A stretch of 64,000 nt of DNA, from NCBI RefSeq assembly GCF_030696805.1, contig NZ_JAUYRO010000041.1, forward strand, positions 1-64,000. The letters are read 5' to 3'. Positions within the stretch are counted from its first letter, which is position 1. Each line of letters begins with the position of its first letter. Position numbers and translations under genes: made by a program. The stretch comes from Methyloversatilis sp. (lineage in GTDB: Bacteria; Pseudomonadota; Gammaproteobacteria; Burkholderiales; Rhodocyclaceae). Under the pieces are notes generated by a model. It ran no database searches. It worked only from the letters and a program-made list of their open reading frames with translations, and was not told the DNA's origin. Of the stretch, positions 8,265 through 18,082 are shown piece by piece.

Positions 8265-10039
8265 GCAGGCACGCCGGACGGCGCATCCGCATGTCCGAAG
8301 CGGCGCGAAAAACGCAGCTGCTCCGGGTAAGGAAAGAAGTCCTGTATGTGACCATCGCGGATGCGCTGCTGCGTTTCCTGCCAGAACTTCACGTCCAGCA
8401 GGTCGCGGTGATACTTCAGGAAAGCAGCCCGCACCTTGGGTGTGGACAGCAGGAAAGTGGCGAACTCTTCCGGAAAGATGTCGTTGCGCGCCACCGAATA
8501 CCAGACCTCGCCCGACATTTCATGCTCGAAGCTGGGCGCCGGCGGAATGCGGCGGAAGTTGCAGTCGGTCAGGAATTCGATTTCGTCGTAGTCGTAGAAC
8601 ACGACCCTGCCGTAGCGCGTTACGCCGAAATTCTTCCACAGCAGGTCGCCCGGGAAAATATTGGCGATTGCAAGTTCGCGGATCGCGTTGCCGTATTCGT
8701 ACACCGCGTGATCGATCTGTTCTTCGCTGGCCGTTTCGAGGTAGATGTTCAGCGGAATCATGCGCCGCTCGATGTAGCAGTGGCGGATGACCAGCGTGTC
8801 ACCGTCGCGTTCGATCATCGACGGCGCCAGTTCTTCGAGCTGCTCCAGCAACTCGCGTGTGAAGCGGTGCGCCGGCAGCGCGATGTCGGAAAACTCGATC
8901 GTGTCAGCCATGCGGCCGACGCGGTCGACCTGCTTCACCATCAGGAACTTGCGCTTCACCGTTGGCCGGTCGGTGTCCTTCGAACTGCCGAACTTGTCCT
9001 TGATGATCTTGAACACATAGGGGTAGGAGGGCAGCATGAAAACCAGCATGACCAGTCCGCGGATGCCGGGCGCTTCGATGAAATTGTCGTTCGAGTGGCG
9101 CAGGTGATTGATCAGGTCGCGGAAGAACATGGTCTTGCCCTGTTTGCCCAGCCCCAGCATCGTGTAGATCTCCGAGCGCGGCTTCTTCGGCATCAGTGCG
9201 CGCAGGAAATGAACGTTGGCGGACGGCACCTGCATGTCGGCCATGAAGTAGGCGCGCGACAGCGAGAACATGACACTGACCCGCCAGGGTTCGAGCAGGA
9301 TGGCGTCGAGAAACAGCCCGCCTTTGCGGTCATGCAGCACCGACACCATGAACGGATACTCCTGGTGGCCGTTGATCGCCTTGCCGATCACATAGGCCGC
9401 CTTGTTGCGGTAGAAGGCCGAACTGAGCACCTGCAGCTGGAAGTTGGCTTCCCGTTGCGGCCACTCGCCGCCCAGATGCGACTGCACGGCGCGCATCACG
9501 TAATCGACGTCGCGGTCAAGGTCGGTGTAGGGCCGCGTCCAGCCGAAGTCGCTGAAGATGGTTTTCATCGCCACCCGCAGGCCTGACTGGTTCGGGTAGT
9601 AACTGCGCCAGGTCGGCGGCGAGCTTTCGATCAGTTCGGTCGAAATGGCCGGCCGGACGAAGATGAAGTCGTTGTGGAAATACTGCCGGTGCAGGATCTT
9701 GGTCGTGACCGAATTGAAGAAGGTTTCCGCCAGCTCCGGCTGCTGGTGATTCACGAGCAGGCCGATGTACAGCAGCTTGGCCTGCTGCCAGGTGTTGTCG
9801 TCCAGCGAATCCGCGTGAAACTCGTTGTGCAGTCGATCGACGCACTCGCGCACACGGTCGTCGTAATACTGGATGCGCTCGCGAATGCAGCGGTGTTGTC
9901 CCTGCCAGTCCGCCTGCTCGAAACGCTCCTTGGCATTGCCGCTGACCATGCGGAAAAGGCGATAGTGCTTGTCGAAGCCGTCGATCAGCGCCTGCGCAAT
10001 GGCCTGGGCGACCCGGTTCTGGCCTGCCGGAAGATTCAT
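8261..10039 (-). CDS. aceK: Isocitrate dehydrogenase kinase/phosphatase
   Basis: This 592-residue bifunctional enzyme phosphorylates and dephosphorylates NADP-isocitrate dehydrogenase, setting the split of carbon between the TCA cycle and the glyoxylate bypass. The length matches E. coli AceK (about 578). Typical segments are HFLRALMPKKPRSEIYTMLG and the kinase-like stretch FPGDLLWKNFGVTRYGRVVF, followed by YDYDEIEFLTDCNFR. It is not in an aceBAK operon; instead it diverges from icd, its own substrate gene, over 198 bp, and rluE overlaps its 3' end. Confidence 0.97.
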   Translation of the reverse strand: MNLPAGQNRVAQAIAQALIDGFDKHYRLFRMVSGNAKERFEQADWQGQHRCIRERIQYYDDRVRECVDRLHNEFHADSLDDNTWQQAKLLYIGLLVNHQQPELAETFFNSVTTKILHRQYFHNDFIFVRPAISTELIESSPPTWRSYYPNQSGLRVAMKTIFSDFGWTRPYTDLDRDVDYVMRAVQSHLGGEWPQREANFQLQVLSSAFYRNKAAYVIGKAINGHQEYPFMVSVLHDRKGGLFLDAILLEPWRVSVMFSLSRAYFMADMQVPSANVHFLRALMPKKPRSEIYTMLGLGKQGKTMFFRDLINHLRHSNDNFIEAPGIRGLVMLVFMLPSYPYVFKIIKDKFGSSKDTDRPTVKRKFLMVKQVDRVGRMADTIEFSDIALPAHRFTRELLEQLEELAPSMIERDGDTLVIRHCYIERRMIPLNIYLETASEEQIDHAVYEYGNAIRELAIANIFPGDLLWKNFGVTRYGRVVFYDYDEIEFLTDCNFRRIPPAPSFEHEMSGEVWYSVARNDIFPEEFATFLLSTPKVRAAFLKYHRDLLDVKFWQETQQRIRDGHIQDFFPYPEQLRFSRRFGHADAPSGVPA

Positions 10040-10237
10040 GTGCTGTCCGCCCTGTCTGTGAAGATCGCGATTCTATTGCCGGAGATTGTCTGACGGGCAC
10101 CCGTGCCGCGCAATCGCGCTTGGCGAGTGCACCAGATGTCGCATCAAATCGCGATTGGGGGATAATCGCGCTGGCCTGCTGGTGGCAACCCCGCAGCAGG
10201 GACTATAACCAGACAACACACCAAGGAGCTGGATGGC
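10040..10237. promoter_or_regulatory. aceK-icd divergent control region with repeated AATCGCG heptamer
   Basis: The heptamer AATCGCG or its complement occurs at 10066-10072, 10112-10118, within the palindrome AATCGCGATT (10147-10156), and at 10164-10170. The last two can pair as a 7-bp hairpin (10150-10170). A second hairpin, CCTGCTG / CAGCAGG, lies at 10175-10200, just before the icd ribosome binding site AAGGAG. It could bind a shared regulator or act in the icd leader. The repeats are seen; the role is inference. Confidence 0.5.
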
Positions 10238-11482
10238 ATGAGTACAACTCACATCAAGATTCCCGCCGAGGGGACAAAGATCGTCGCGGGTAAACCTGTC
10301 CCGGATAACCCCATCATCCCGTTCATCGAAGGCGACGGCATCGGCGTGGACATCACGCCGGTCATGAAGGATGTCGTCGATGCAGCGGTGGCCAAGGCCT
10401 ACGGCGGCAAGCGCAAGATCACCTGGATGGAGGTGTATGCAGGCGAGAAGGCCACCCGTATGTACGGCCCCGACGTATGGCTACCCGAAGACACGCTGGC
10501 AGCGCTGAAGGAATACGTGGTGTCGATCAAGGGCCCGATGACGACGCCGGTCGGTGGCGGCATCCGCTCTCTGAACGTTGCCCTGCGTCAGGAGCTTGAC
10601 CTCTACGTCTGCCTGCGGCCGGTCTGCTACTTCCAGGGCGTCCCGAGCCCGGTCAAGCATCCGGAACAGATCAATATGGTGATCTTCCGCGAGAACACGG
10701 AAGACATCTACGCCGGCATCGAGTGGGCGGCCGAGTCGGATGGCGCGCGGAAGGTGATCAAATTCCTGCGCGACGAAATGGGCGTCAAGAAGATCCGCTT
10801 CCCGGAAACTTCGGCCATCGGCATCAAGCCGGTGTCGCGCGAAGGCTCGGAACGCCTGATCCGCAAGGCGCTGCAGTACGCGGTGGACAACGATCGCAAG
10901 TCGGTCACCTTCGTGCACAAGGGCAACATCATGAAGTACACGGAAGGCGGCTTCCGCGACTTCGGCTACGGACTGGCGCAGAACGAGTTCGGTGCCGAGC
11001 CGATCGATGGCGGCCCATGGTGCAAGTTCAAGAATCCGAAGACCGGACGCGACATCATCGTCAAGGATGCGATCGCCGACGCTTTCCTGCAACAGATCCT
11101 GCTGCGCCCGGCCGATTACGACGTGATCGCCACGCTGAACCTGAACGGCGACTACATCTCCGACGCGCTGGCTGCACAGGTGGGCGGCATCGGCATTGCA
11201 CCGGGCGCCAACATTTCGGATCAGTATGCCGTGTTCGAAGCCACGCATGGCACAGCACCGAAATACGCCGGGCTGGACAAGGTGAATCCGGGTTCGCTGA
11301 TCCTGTCGGCAGAAATGATGCTGCGCCACATGGGCTGGCTCGAAGCGGCTGACCTGATCATCGCGTCCATGGAGCGCGCCATCGGCGACCGGCAGGTGAC
11401 CTACGACTTTGCCCGTCTGATGGACGGCGCGAATGAGGTGTCGTGCTCGGAATTCGGTCGCGCAATGATCGCGCGCATGTAG
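10238..11482 (+). CDS. icd: Isocitrate dehydrogenase (NADP+)
   Basis: This 414-residue enzyme converts isocitrate to 2-oxoglutarate. The substrate-binding loop [20 protein letters not shown] contains Ser111, the residue AceK modifies in E. coli (Ser113 there). Other landmarks are [31 protein letters not shown] and a C-terminal [19 protein letters not shown] lies 9 bp before the ATG. It is divergent from aceK and followed by a very strong two-way terminator. Confidence 0.98.
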   Translation: MSTTHIKIPAEGTKIVAGKPVPDNPIIPFIEGDGIGVDITPVMKDVVDAAVAKAYGGKRKITWMEVYAGEKATRMYGPDVWLPEDTLAALKEYVVSIKGPMTTPVGGGIRSLNVALRQELDLYVCLRPVCYFQGVPSPVKHPEQINMVIFRENTEDIYAGIEWAAESDGARKVIKFLRDEMGVKKIRFPETSAIGIKPVSREGSERLIRKALQYAVDNDRKSVTFVHKGNIMKYTEGGFRDFGYGLAQNEFGAEPIDGGPWCKFKNPKTGRDIIVKDAIADAFLQQILLRPADYDVIATLNLNGDYISDALAAQVGGIGIAPGANISDQYAVFEATHGTAPKYAGLDKVNPGSLILSAEMMLRHMGWLEAADLIIASMERAIGDRQVTYDFARLMDGANEVSCSEFGRAMIARM

Positions 11483-11526
11483 TAAGGCACGTGTCGTTCG
11501 CCGAAAGCGAAGTCTCGGACGCACGA

Positions 11527-11577
11527 CGATACAAAACAAAAAACCCGGTCCTGGACCGGGTTTTTTGTTTTGTATCG
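11527..11577. terminator. Perfect 51-nt palindromic bidirectional terminator (icd / csp)
   Basis: Two perfectly complementary 25-nt arms flank a single central T. The GC core is CCCGGTCC / GGACCGGG, followed outward by six A:T pairs and more paired A/T-rich sequence, so both strands carry a hairpin plus U-tract. It serves icd on the plus strand and the cold-shock gene on the minus strand. GTATCGCG is then directly repeated at 11572 and 11581. Confidence 0.93.
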
Positions 11578-11589
11578 CGTGTATCGCGA

Positions 11590-11793
11590 TCAAGCCGCCT
11601 GGATGTTGGCTGCCTGTTTGCCTTTCGGGCCTTGCGTCACTTCGAAACTCACTTTCTGACCTTCCTTGAGAGTCTTGAAACCGCCCATCTGGATCGCGGA
11701 AAAATGCGCGAACAAATCCTCGCTGCCGTCGTCCGGTGTGATGAAGCCATAACCTTTGGAGTCGTTGAACCACTTCACAGTGCCGATTGCCAT
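11590..11793 (-). CDS. CspA-family cold-shock protein
   Basis: This 67-residue single cold-shock domain protein has the RNA-binding motifs [17 protein letters not shown] (RNP1-like) and [10 protein letters not shown] (RNP2-like). Proteins of this type melt RNA secondary structure in the cytoplasm. The gene is monocistronic, ends at the palindromic terminator, and has a long non-coding stretch upstream, consistent with the long regulated leader usual for csp genes. Confidence 0.96.
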   Translation of the reverse strand: MAIGTVKWFNDSKGYGFITPDDGSEDLFAHFSAIQMGGFKTLKEGQKVSFEVTQGPKGKQAANIQAA

Positions 11794-12141
11794 TTATGTC
11801 CTCCTCTCAGCGGCACGAATGACCTGAAATCCCCGTTGTTTGCGCACTTCAAGTTCTGATGCTCTGACTCCGGGAACTGCCCACCCTGCGGGAACTCCTC
11901 AACGGACTGAGAATCCGATCACGCAAGAGCTGAACCAAGTACAAATCGGCTTTTAGCCCAGATGTTCTGAGCGGTCAAGACGTTTTCATTGTGCAGTACG
12001 GCACTCCACCATGGCCACTATCCGGACCCGGTCCGCAACGAAGGCATCGCTCACATTGCCTCTGGAATGAGCGCCAGCCGGGCGGATCGGGCGCATCTGG
12101 ACACCCCGGAAAAGACGCCTTGAAGCCGTAGAATTACCGTG
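11794..12141. other. Intergenic region: csp leader side and spacer before clpS
   Basis: No credible gene is seen. The part next to csp probably holds its 5' leader and promoter on the minus strand, with a GAGGAGGA ribosome binding site just before the start. The middle is AT-richer (around 11920-12000). I see no known RNA motif. Confidence 0.5.
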
Positions 12142-12169
12142 TTGCAGAGCGGTTGATTGTGATTAGAAT
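12142..12169 (+). promoter_or_regulatory. Putative sigma-70 promoter of clpS-clpA
   Basis: TTGCAG (12142-12147) and TAGAAT (12164-12169) are separated by 16 bp. The -10 box ends only 6 bp before the clpS ATG, so a transcript from here would start at or next to the start codon and be leaderless or nearly so. Confidence 0.5.
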
Positions 12170-12175
12170 GAGGCT

Positions 12176-12484
12176 ATGGTTACACGCAAGCAGGAAGAAA
12201 CACTTCTTGAGCTTGAAAAGAACAGGGCGGAGCCCCCACCTCTCTTCAAGGTCATGGTGTTGAATGACGATTACACCCCAATGGACTTCGTGGTTGGAGT
12301 GCTCCAGAGGTTTTTTGCCATGAGCAGGGAACAGGCTACCCGCGTGATGCTCAAGGTACATACGGAGGGCGCCGGAGTTTGCGGCATTTACCCCAGGGAC
12401 GTAGCAGCGTCCAAGGTCGAACAGGTGTGTACCTTTGCCCGCCAGCATCAACATCCGCTGGCGTGTGTCATGGAGGAAAATTGA
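12176..12484 (+). CDS. clpS: ATP-dependent Clp protease adaptor ClpS
   Basis: This 102-residue adaptor delivers N-degron substrates to ClpAP. The ClpS core is plain: [20 protein letters not shown], then [17 protein letters not shown] and [18 protein letters not shown]. The spacing of the only nearby purine stretch (GAGG) to the ATG is 2 nt, too short for a normal ribosome binding site, which fits a leaderless start. The clpA start lies 1 bp after this stop. Confidence 0.97.
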   Translation: MVTRKQEETLLELEKNRAEPPPLFKVMVLNDDYTPMDFVVGVLQRFFAMSREQATRVMLKVHTEGAGVCGIYPRDVAASKVEQVCTFARQHQHPLACVMEEN

Positions 12485-12485
12485 A

Positions 12486-14756
12486 ATGATCGCGCAGGAG
12501 TTGGAAGTCAGCCTTCACATGGCATTCGTCGAAGCACGGCAGAAGCGCCATGAATTCATCACGGTCGAGCACCTGCTGCTCGCGCTGCTCGACAATCCTT
12601 CGGCCGCAGAGGTACTGCGCGCGTGCGCCGTCAATATCGACGACCTGCGCAAGGAGCTGTCGGCATTCATCAACGAGCACACGCCCGTGGTCGATGGCAG
12701 CGAAGAAATCGACACGCAGCCGACGCTCGGATTCCAGCGCGTGATCCAGCGCGCCATCCTGCATGTCCAGTCGTCGGGCAAGAAGGAAGTCACTGGCGCG
12801 AACGTGCTGGTCGCGATCTTCGGCGAAAAGGATTCGCACGCGGTGTATTTCCTGCAGCGTCAGGGCGTCACGCGACTCGATATCGTCAATTTCATATCGC
12901 ATGGCATCACCAAGTCGGCACAGCCGGCAGCTGCGAGCAAGCCCGAAGCCGAACAATCCGAGCAGGAGCCGGAAGGCAGCCAGGCCGGCGGTGCGCTCGA
13001 CAGTTTCACGCAGAATCTGAATGCGCAGGCGCTGATGGGCAAGATCGACCCGTTGATCGGCCGCGACGACGAACTGGAACGCGTCATCCAGACGCTGTGC
13101 CGCCGGCGCAAGAACAACCCGTTGCTGGTGGGCGAGGCTGGAGTTGGCAAGACCGCCATCGCCGAAGGCCTCGCGCGCCGCATCATCGAAGGCCGTGTTC
13201 CCGATATTCTTGCCGACGCGACGATCTACGCGCTGGACATGGGTGCTCTGCTCGCTGGTACGAAGTATCGCGGGGACTTCGAGCAGCGTCTGAAGTCGGT
13301 GCTGAAGCAACTGCTCGACAATACGAACGCGATCCTTTTCATCGATGAAATCCACACGCTGATCGGCGCTGGCGCTGCGTCCGGCGGCACACTCGATGCG
13401 TCCAACCTGTTGAAGCCGGCGCTGTCTTCGGGCCAGCTGAAGTGCATCGGTGCGACGACCTACACCGAGTACCGTGGCGTGTTCGAAAAGGATCACGCCC
13501 TGTCGCGCAGGTTCCAGAAGATCGACGTCAATGAGCCAAGCGTTCAGGAAACCGTGTCGATCCTGAAGGGTCTGAAATCACGCTTCGAACAGCATCACGG
13601 CGTCAAGTATTCGGCGACGGCACTGTCGTCGGCAGCAGAACTGTCGGCCCGCTACATCAACGACCGCCACCTGCCGGACAAGGCGATTGACGTGATCGAC
13701 GAAGCGGGTGCCGCCCAGCGCGTATTGCCCAAGTCGAAGCAGAAGAAGGTCATCGGCAAGACCGAGATCGAAGAGATCGTCGCAAAGATCGCGCGTGTTC
13801 CGTCGCAGCATGTGTCCAACGACGATCGCTCCGCGCTGCGTAACCTCGACCGCGATCTGCGGAACGTGGTGTTTGGTCAGGAGAAGGCCATCGATGCTCT
13901 GGCGACCGCGATCAAGATGTCGAGATCCGGTCTGGGCAACCCGCAGAAGCCAATTGGCAGTTTCCTGTTCAGCGGCCCGACCGGCGTCGGTAAAACGGAA
14001 GTCGCCCGGCAGCTCGCCTATTGCATGGGCATCGAACTGGTTCGTTTCGACATGTCCGAGTACATGGAGCGCCACGCTGTCAGCCGGCTGATCGGTGCAC
14101 CGCCGGGCTATGTCGGTTTCGACCAGGGCGGCCTGCTGACCGAGGCAGTCACGAAAAAGCCGCATTGCGTGCTGTTGCTTGACGAGATCGAGAAGGCACA
14201 CCCGGACATCTACAACATCCTGCTCCAGGTGATGGATCACGGTACGCTGACCGACAACAACGGTCGTCAAGCCGACTTCCGCAACGTGGTCATCATCATG
14301 ACGACCAACGCCGGTCAGGAAACATTGCAGAAGTCGGTAATCGGCTTTACCGACGACCGCAAGCCCGGCGACGAAATGGTCGACATCAAGCGCCTGTTCA
14401 CGCCGGAGTTCCGCAACCGTCTTGACGCCATCATTTCATTCAAGCCGCTCGACCGCGAAATCATCCTTCGCGTGGTCGACAAGTTCCTGATGCAGCTGGA
14501 AGGGCAGCTGCAGGAAAAGAAGGTCGAGGTCATTTTCTCGGAAACGCTGCGTGGCTGGCTTGCCGAGTCGGGTTTCGATCCGCTGATGGGTGCGCGCCCG
14601 ATGGCGCGTCTTATTCAGGACACGATCCGCTCGGCACTGGCCGACGAGTTGTTGTTTGGCCGCCTGACCAATGGCGGCAGGGTGACCATCGACATCGATG
14701 CGGACAGGAAGGTAAAGCTTGTGTTTGATGAAGAGGAAGCTGTCGCACCGGCCTGA
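12486..14756 (+). CDS. clpA: ATP-dependent Clp protease ATP-binding subunit ClpA
   Basis: This 756-residue AAA+ unfoldase feeds substrates to ClpP. It has an N-terminal repeat domain ([18 protein letters not shown]), a first Walker A GEAGVGKT at about residue 216 and a second GPTGVGKT at about 497. A Walker B ([16 protein letters not shown]) and the C-terminal [15 protein letters not shown] sensor region are also present. The ATG at 12486 is used rather than an upstream in-frame ATG inside clpS, because it opens the conserved N-domain. A terminator follows. Confidence 0.98.
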   Translation: MIAQELEVSLHMAFVEARQKRHEFITVEHLLLALLDNPSAAEVLRACAVNIDDLRKELSAFINEHTPVVDGSEEIDTQPTLGFQRVIQRAILHVQSSGKKEVTGANVLVAIFGEKDSHAVYFLQRQGVTRLDIVNFISHGITKSAQPAAASKPEAEQSEQEPEGSQAGGALDSFTQNLNAQALMGKIDPLIGRDDELERVIQTLCRRRKNNPLLVGEAGVGKTAIAEGLARRIIEGRVPDILADATIYALDMGALLAGTKYRGDFEQRLKSVLKQLLDNTNAILFIDEIHTLIGAGAASGGTLDASNLLKPALSSGQLKCIGATTYTEYRGVFEKDHALSRRFQKIDVNEPSVQETVSILKGLKSRFEQHHGVKYSATALSSAAELSARYINDRHLPDKAIDVIDEAGAAQRVLPKSKQKKVIGKTEIEEIVAKIARVPSQHVSNDDRSALRNLDRDLRNVVFGQEKAIDALATAIKMSRSGLGNPQKPIGSFLFSGPTGVGKTEVARQLAYCMGIELVRFDMSEYMERHAVSRLIGAPPGYVGFDQGGLLTEAVTKKPHCVLLLDEIEKAHPDIYNILLQVMDHGTLTDNNGRQADFRNVVIIMTTNAGQETLQKSVIGFTDDRKPGDEMVDIKRLFTPEFRNRLDAIISFKPLDREIILRVVDKFLMQLEGQLQEKKVEVIFSETLRGWLAESGFDPLMGARPMARLIQDTIRSALADELLFGRLTNGGRVTIDIDADRKVKLVFDEEEAVAPA

Positions 14757-14772
14757 TGCCGGCAGAAGCAGC

Positions 14773-14802
14773 AGAGGCGGCCCACGGGCCGCCTCTTTTT
14801 TT
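14773..14802 (+). terminator. Intrinsic terminator after clpA
   Basis: An 11-bp stem (AGAGGCGGCCC / GGGCCGCCTCT) is followed by eight T residues, 17 bp after the clpA stop. Confidence 0.92.
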
Positions 14803-14856
14803 GCCTCGGTTTTCTTGCCCGACTTCAACCGTGTTTCCAATGGGAAAGGACACAGC

Positions 14857-15336
14857 ATGACGATTCAAACAGCAGATCTGTGCGATCAATTCGAAGCCGA
14901 ACTGCGGGTCTGCGCGCCCATGTTCCGCAGCTTCGGCGGGCACGGCGCCTTCGGTGGTCCGATCAGCACCTTGAAACTGTATGAGGATAATGGGCTGGTG
15001 CGCAAGGCACTCGAGACTGCTGGCAATGGCAAGGTGCTGGTGGTCGACGGTGGCGGATCGATGCGCCGGGCGTTGGTCGGTGACCAGATTGCTGCGATGG
15101 CAGTGAAAAACGGCTGGGCAGGTATCGTCGTTTATGGCTGTATCCGCGACTCGGCCGCCATTTCGCAGATGAGTATCGGAGTGATGGCGCTCGGTACCCA
15201 TCCGTTGAAAACCGTGAAACGCAATGAAGGCCAGACCGACACCACTGTCAGCTTCGGCGGCATCGACTTCGTTCCCGGACATTATCTGTATGCGGATGGA
15301 GACGGGGTCATCGTGAGCGCGCGCGCCCTGATCTGA
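14857..15336 (+). CDS. RraA-family protein (RNase E inhibitor / HMG-CoG aldolase-like)
   Basis: This 159-residue protein matches the RraA/MenG-like family: [53 protein letters not shown], and [17 protein letters not shown]. In E. coli RraA binds RNase E and slows mRNA decay; close relatives are 4-hydroxy-4-methyl-2-oxoglutarate aldolases, and the sequence alone does not separate the two. Absence of a long C-terminal extension is typical of RraA. The start at 14857 follows AAAGGA. Confidence 0.88.
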   Translation: MTIQTADLCDQFEAELRVCAPMFRSFGGHGAFGGPISTLKLYEDNGLVRKALETAGNGKVLVVDGGGSMRRALVGDQIAAMAVKNGWAGIVVYGCIRDSAAISQMSIGVMALGTHPLKTVKRNEGQTDTTVSFGGIDFVPGHYLYADGDGVIVSARALI

Positions 15337-15467
15337 CGAATACTCCGTATCGCAGCGCACCAAAATCCGTGCGGTTTCCGGATTTATTTCACACCCCCTG
15401 CCGCGTAAAAGCATCAAGCATATGTTTTTAAACATAAATATATTTCTTATATCTTATAGAAGACATC
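15337..15467. promoter_or_regulatory. AT-rich element upstream of the aceA promoter
   Basis: A roughly 60-bp AT-rich stretch (15408-15467) stands out from the GC-rich surroundings. It contains the inverted repeat ATGTTT-TT-AAACAT (15422-15435). It abuts the predicted -35 box and could be an UP element or a regulator site. Confidence 0.5.
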
Positions 15468-15496
15468 TTGTTGCTTTGCCCAAGGGTCTTTATACT
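15468..15496 (+). promoter_or_regulatory. Predicted sigma-70 promoter of aceA
   Basis: TTGTTG (15468-15473) and TATACT (15491-15496) are separated by 17 bp. Transcription would start near 15503, giving a leader of about 240 nt before aceA. Confidence 0.65.
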
Positions 15497-15502
15497 TCGC
15501 CT

Positions 15503-15730
15503 GTCACGATCGTCGCCTGACACTGCTGTCAGCTGGCTTCCGGGCGCCCGGCCTGCATGTCACCACCCATGACGTCATGCCAACGCGGATTTCGTGGTTC
15601 GGCCCGCATCAGCACTCGATGGCCGAAAGAATGTCCGGACTACGCAACCGGACAGGGGCGTCAAGCCGCTTCAGATTCAGATGCAGGCCGCTCAGTGCGC
15701 ATGCGCTGAGCGACCGTTTTTTGTTTTTTC
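15503..15730 (+). ncRNA. Structured aceA leader ending in a terminator (attenuator or small RNA candidate)
   Basis: Between the predicted start and the aceA ribosome binding site lie several stable elements: CTGACA-CTGC-TGTCAG (15517-15532), the palindromes CCGGGCGCCCGG (15540-15551) and ATGACGTCAT (15569-15578), and GTCCGG...CCGGAC (15633-15653). The leader ends in an intrinsic terminator. A near copy of the terminator 5' arm (CCGCTTCAG, 15666-15674) lies just upstream and could compete for the 3' arm. No known riboswitch class is recognised. Confidence 0.5.
15689..15729 (+). terminator. Intrinsic terminator immediately before aceA
   Basis: The stem CGCTCA / TGAGCG encloses an inner GCG/CGC stem with a 4-nt loop (15689-15712), and a T-tract of 12 T broken by one G follows (15717-15729). 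The aceA ribosome binding site GAGGA starts 5 bp later. A terminator placed here would end most transcripts unless it is relieved. Confidence 0.8.
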
Positions 15731-15744
15731 TCCGAGGATGAGCA

Positions 15745-17043
15745 ATGAGCACGAAAGATCAGGAAATCGCCAAGATTCAGAAGGACTGGGACGAGAACCC
15801 CCGCTGGAAGGGCATCAAGCGCGGCTACACGGCCGCCGACGTCTATCGCCTGCGCGGTTCGTTCCCGGTCGAGTACTCGCTGGCCCGCCGCGGCGCTGAA
15901 AAGCTGTGGGATCTGGTCAATAACGAGCCGTTCGTCAACTGCCTCGGCGCACTGACCGGCGGTCAGGCCATGCAGCAGGTGAAGGCCGGCGTGAAGGCGA
16001 TCTACCTGTCGGGCTGGCAAGTTGCCGCGGACAACAATTCGTACGAAGCGATGTACCCCGACCAATCGCTGTACCCGGTTGATTCGGTGCCGACGGTCGT
16101 GAGCCGGATCAACAACAGCTTCAAGCGCGCTGACGAAATCCAGCACGCCAAGGGCATCTACGAAGGCGACAAGGGCTACATCGACTACTTCGCCCCGATC
16201 GTGGCAGACGCGGAAGCCGGTTTCGGCGGCGTGCTCAATGCACACGAGCTGATGAAGGCAATGATCCGTGCCGGCGCAGGCGGCGTCCATTTCGAAGATC
16301 AGCTGGCATCAGTGAAGAAGTGCGGTCACATGGGTGGCAAGGTCCTCGTGCCGACGCAGGAAGCCGTGCAGAAGCTGATCGCTGCCCGTCTGGCGGCCGA
16401 CGTCTATGGCGTGCCGACCCTGATTCTGGCCCGCACCGACGCGGAAGCCGCTGATCTGCTGACCAGCGACTGCGACGCCAACGACAAGCCCTTCGTCACC
16501 GGCGAGCGCACGGCCGAAGGCTTCTACAAGACCAACAAGGGTCTTGACCAGGCGATCTCGCGCGGCCTGGCCTACGCACCGTATGCCGACCTGATCTGGT
16601 GCGAAACCGGTACGCCGGACCTGGCATTTGCCAAGGCTTTCGCTGATGCGATCCACGCCAAGTTCCCGGGCAAGCTGCTGGCCTACAACTGCTCGCCGTC
16701 GTTCAACTGGAAGAAGAATCTGGACGATGCGACCATCGCCAAGTTCCAGCGCGAACTCGGCGCCATGGGCTACAAGTACCAGTTCATCACGCTCGCCGGC
16801 ATCCACAACATGTGGTACCACATGTTCGATCTGGCGCAGGACTACGTCGCCCGCGGCATGTCGGCCTACGTCGAGAAGGTGCAGGAGCCGGAATTCGCTG
16901 CCCGCGACCGCGGTTACACCTTCGTGTCGCACCAGCAGGAAGTCGGCACCGGTTACTTCGACGACGTGACCACCACGATCCAGGGTGGTGCTTCGTCGGT
17001 GACCGCGCTGACCGGTTCGACCGAAGAAGAACAGTTCCACTGA
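15745..17043 (+). CDS. aceA: Isocitrate lyase
   Basis: This 432-residue enzyme cleaves isocitrate to glyoxylate and succinate, the first step of the glyoxylate bypass. The catalytic KKCGH motif is at residues 191-195 (Cys193), with [20 protein letters not shown] before it and [14 protein letters not shown] after it. The size matches the bacterial tetrameric class (E. coli about 434). It competes with Icd for isocitrate, and AceK acts on Icd. Expression is likely governed by the upstream attenuator-like leader and perhaps the neighbouring LysR protein. Confidence 0.98.
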   Translation: MSTKDQEIAKIQKDWDENPRWKGIKRGYTAADVYRLRGSFPVEYSLARRGAEKLWDLVNNEPFVNCLGALTGGQAMQQVKAGVKAIYLSGWQVAADNNSYEAMYPDQSLYPVDSVPTVVSRINNSFKRADEIQHAKGIYEGDKGYIDYFAPIVADAEAGFGGVLNAHELMKAMIRAGAGGVHFEDQLASVKKCGHMGGKVLVPTQEAVQKLIAARLAADVYGVPTLILARTDAEAADLLTSDCDANDKPFVTGERTAEGFYKTNKGLDQAISRGLAYAPYADLIWCETGTPDLAFAKAFADAIHAKFPGKLLAYNCSPSFNWKKNLDDATIAKFQRELGAMGYKYQFITLAGIHNMWYHMFDLAQDYVARGMSAYVEKVQEPEFAARDRGYTFVSHQQEVGTGYFDDVTTTIQGGASSVTALTGSTEEEQFH

Positions 17044-17070
17044 GTCAGTCCCCCGCGCAAGCGGAAAGAA

Positions 17071-17103
17071 AAAGCCGCCGGATGCAAATCCGGCGGCTTT
17101 TTT
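17071..17103 (+). terminator. Intrinsic terminator after aceA
   Basis: A 13-bp stem (AAAGCCGCCGGAT / ATCCGGCGGCTTT) with loop GCAA is followed by further T residues. It may also serve the convergent LysR gene. Confidence 0.93.
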
Positions 17104-17131
17104 CCATGCGAACGTTGAAGGTTACCCGCGC

Positions 17132-18082
17132 CTACTCATCGTCACCCGACTGAGGCAATTCCGGCATTTGAGTACCGCCGGATTCCCAGTAAGCCAGATC
17201 TCCGTAAGTCAGCTTCAGCAGATCCACGAAAAGCCGGACGCGCAGCGGCAGGTGGCGGCGCTGTGGAAACAGCGCGAAGATGCCCATTGGCGGCGCGGCG
17301 AAGTCGTGCAGCACTTCCATCAGCGCGCCCGAGGCCAAGTCCTCGCGCACCTCCCAGTAAGAACGCCAGGCCAGTCCGAGCCCGCTGACGGCCCAGTCGC
17401 GCAACACGGCCCCGTCATTACATTCGACCAGATGCGTAATGCGCAACGTCAATGCCTCCCCATGTGCCATGAAGTTCCAGCCGCGCGACTGCGCGCGGTT
17501 CGGCCCGAGTCCAAGGCAGCGGTGCTGCAGCAGGTCGTAAGGATGACCCGGCTTGCCGAACCGCTGCAGGTATTCCGGGCTCGCCACGACGACGCGACGC
17601 GTCTCGCCCAATTTGATACTGATCATGCTGGAATCCGGAAGGCTTCCGATCCGGACCGCGCAATCCACGTTCTCATTCACCAGATCGACCATGCGATCGG
17701 TCAGATCCAGTGAAATCTTGACCTCCGGATTGAGACCCATGAAGCGCTTCACCAGAGGCGCTACATGACGGCGGCCGAAGCCGGCAGGTGCGCTGACGCG
17801 CAGCAAACCTGTGGCACGCGCCCCACCGGCACCGACAGCGGCATCGGCGCTGGCCATCTCGTTAAGGATGCGCTGGCAGTCCTCGAGGTAGGCCGTGCCT
17901 TCGTGAGTCAGCGTGAGCTTGCGGGTCGTGCGCAGCATCAATTTCACGCCCAGCCGCTCTTCCAGCGAGTCGATGCGCCTTCCGATCACGGCCGGCTGCA
18001 CCCCTTCGAGCTTGGCTACTGCCGACAAGCTGCCCTGAGCAGCAACCGAAACGAAGGATTCAATCTCTTTGAAGCGGTCCAT
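17132..18082 (-). CDS. LysR-family transcriptional regulator
   Basis: This 316-residue protein has an N-terminal winged helix (MDRFKEIESFVSVAAQGSLS, then LEGVQPAVIGRRIDSLEERL) and a type 2 periplasmic-binding-like effector domain from about residue 90 (LLRVSAPAGFGRRHVAPLV). It lies between aceA and aceB, convergent with the first and divergent from the second, so control of the glyoxylate bypass is a reasonable guess. The effector is unknown. A palindrome 7 bp upstream of its start may be an autoregulatory site. Confidence 0.93.
   Translation of the reverse strand: MDRFKEIESFVSVAAQGSLSAVAKLEGVQPAVIGRRIDSLEERLGVKLMLRTTRKLTLTHEGTAYLEDCQRILNEMASADAAVGAGGARATGLLRVSAPAGFGRRHVAPLVKRFMGLNPEVKISLDLTDRMVDLVNENVDCAVRIGSLPDSSMISIKLGETRRVVVASPEYLQRFGKPGHPYDLLQHRCLGLGPNRAQSRGWNFMAHGEALTLRITHLVECNDGAVLRDWAVSGLGLAWRSYWEVREDLASGALMEVLHDFAAPPMGIFALFPQRRHLPLRVRLFVDLLKLTYGDLAYWESGGTQMPELPQSGDDE

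Noticed and set aside
15594-15899. 101-codon frame crossing the aceA leader and start, as a leader peptide
   Set aside because: It runs out of frame through the aceA start and past the terminator, with no ribosome binding site or regulatory codon run.
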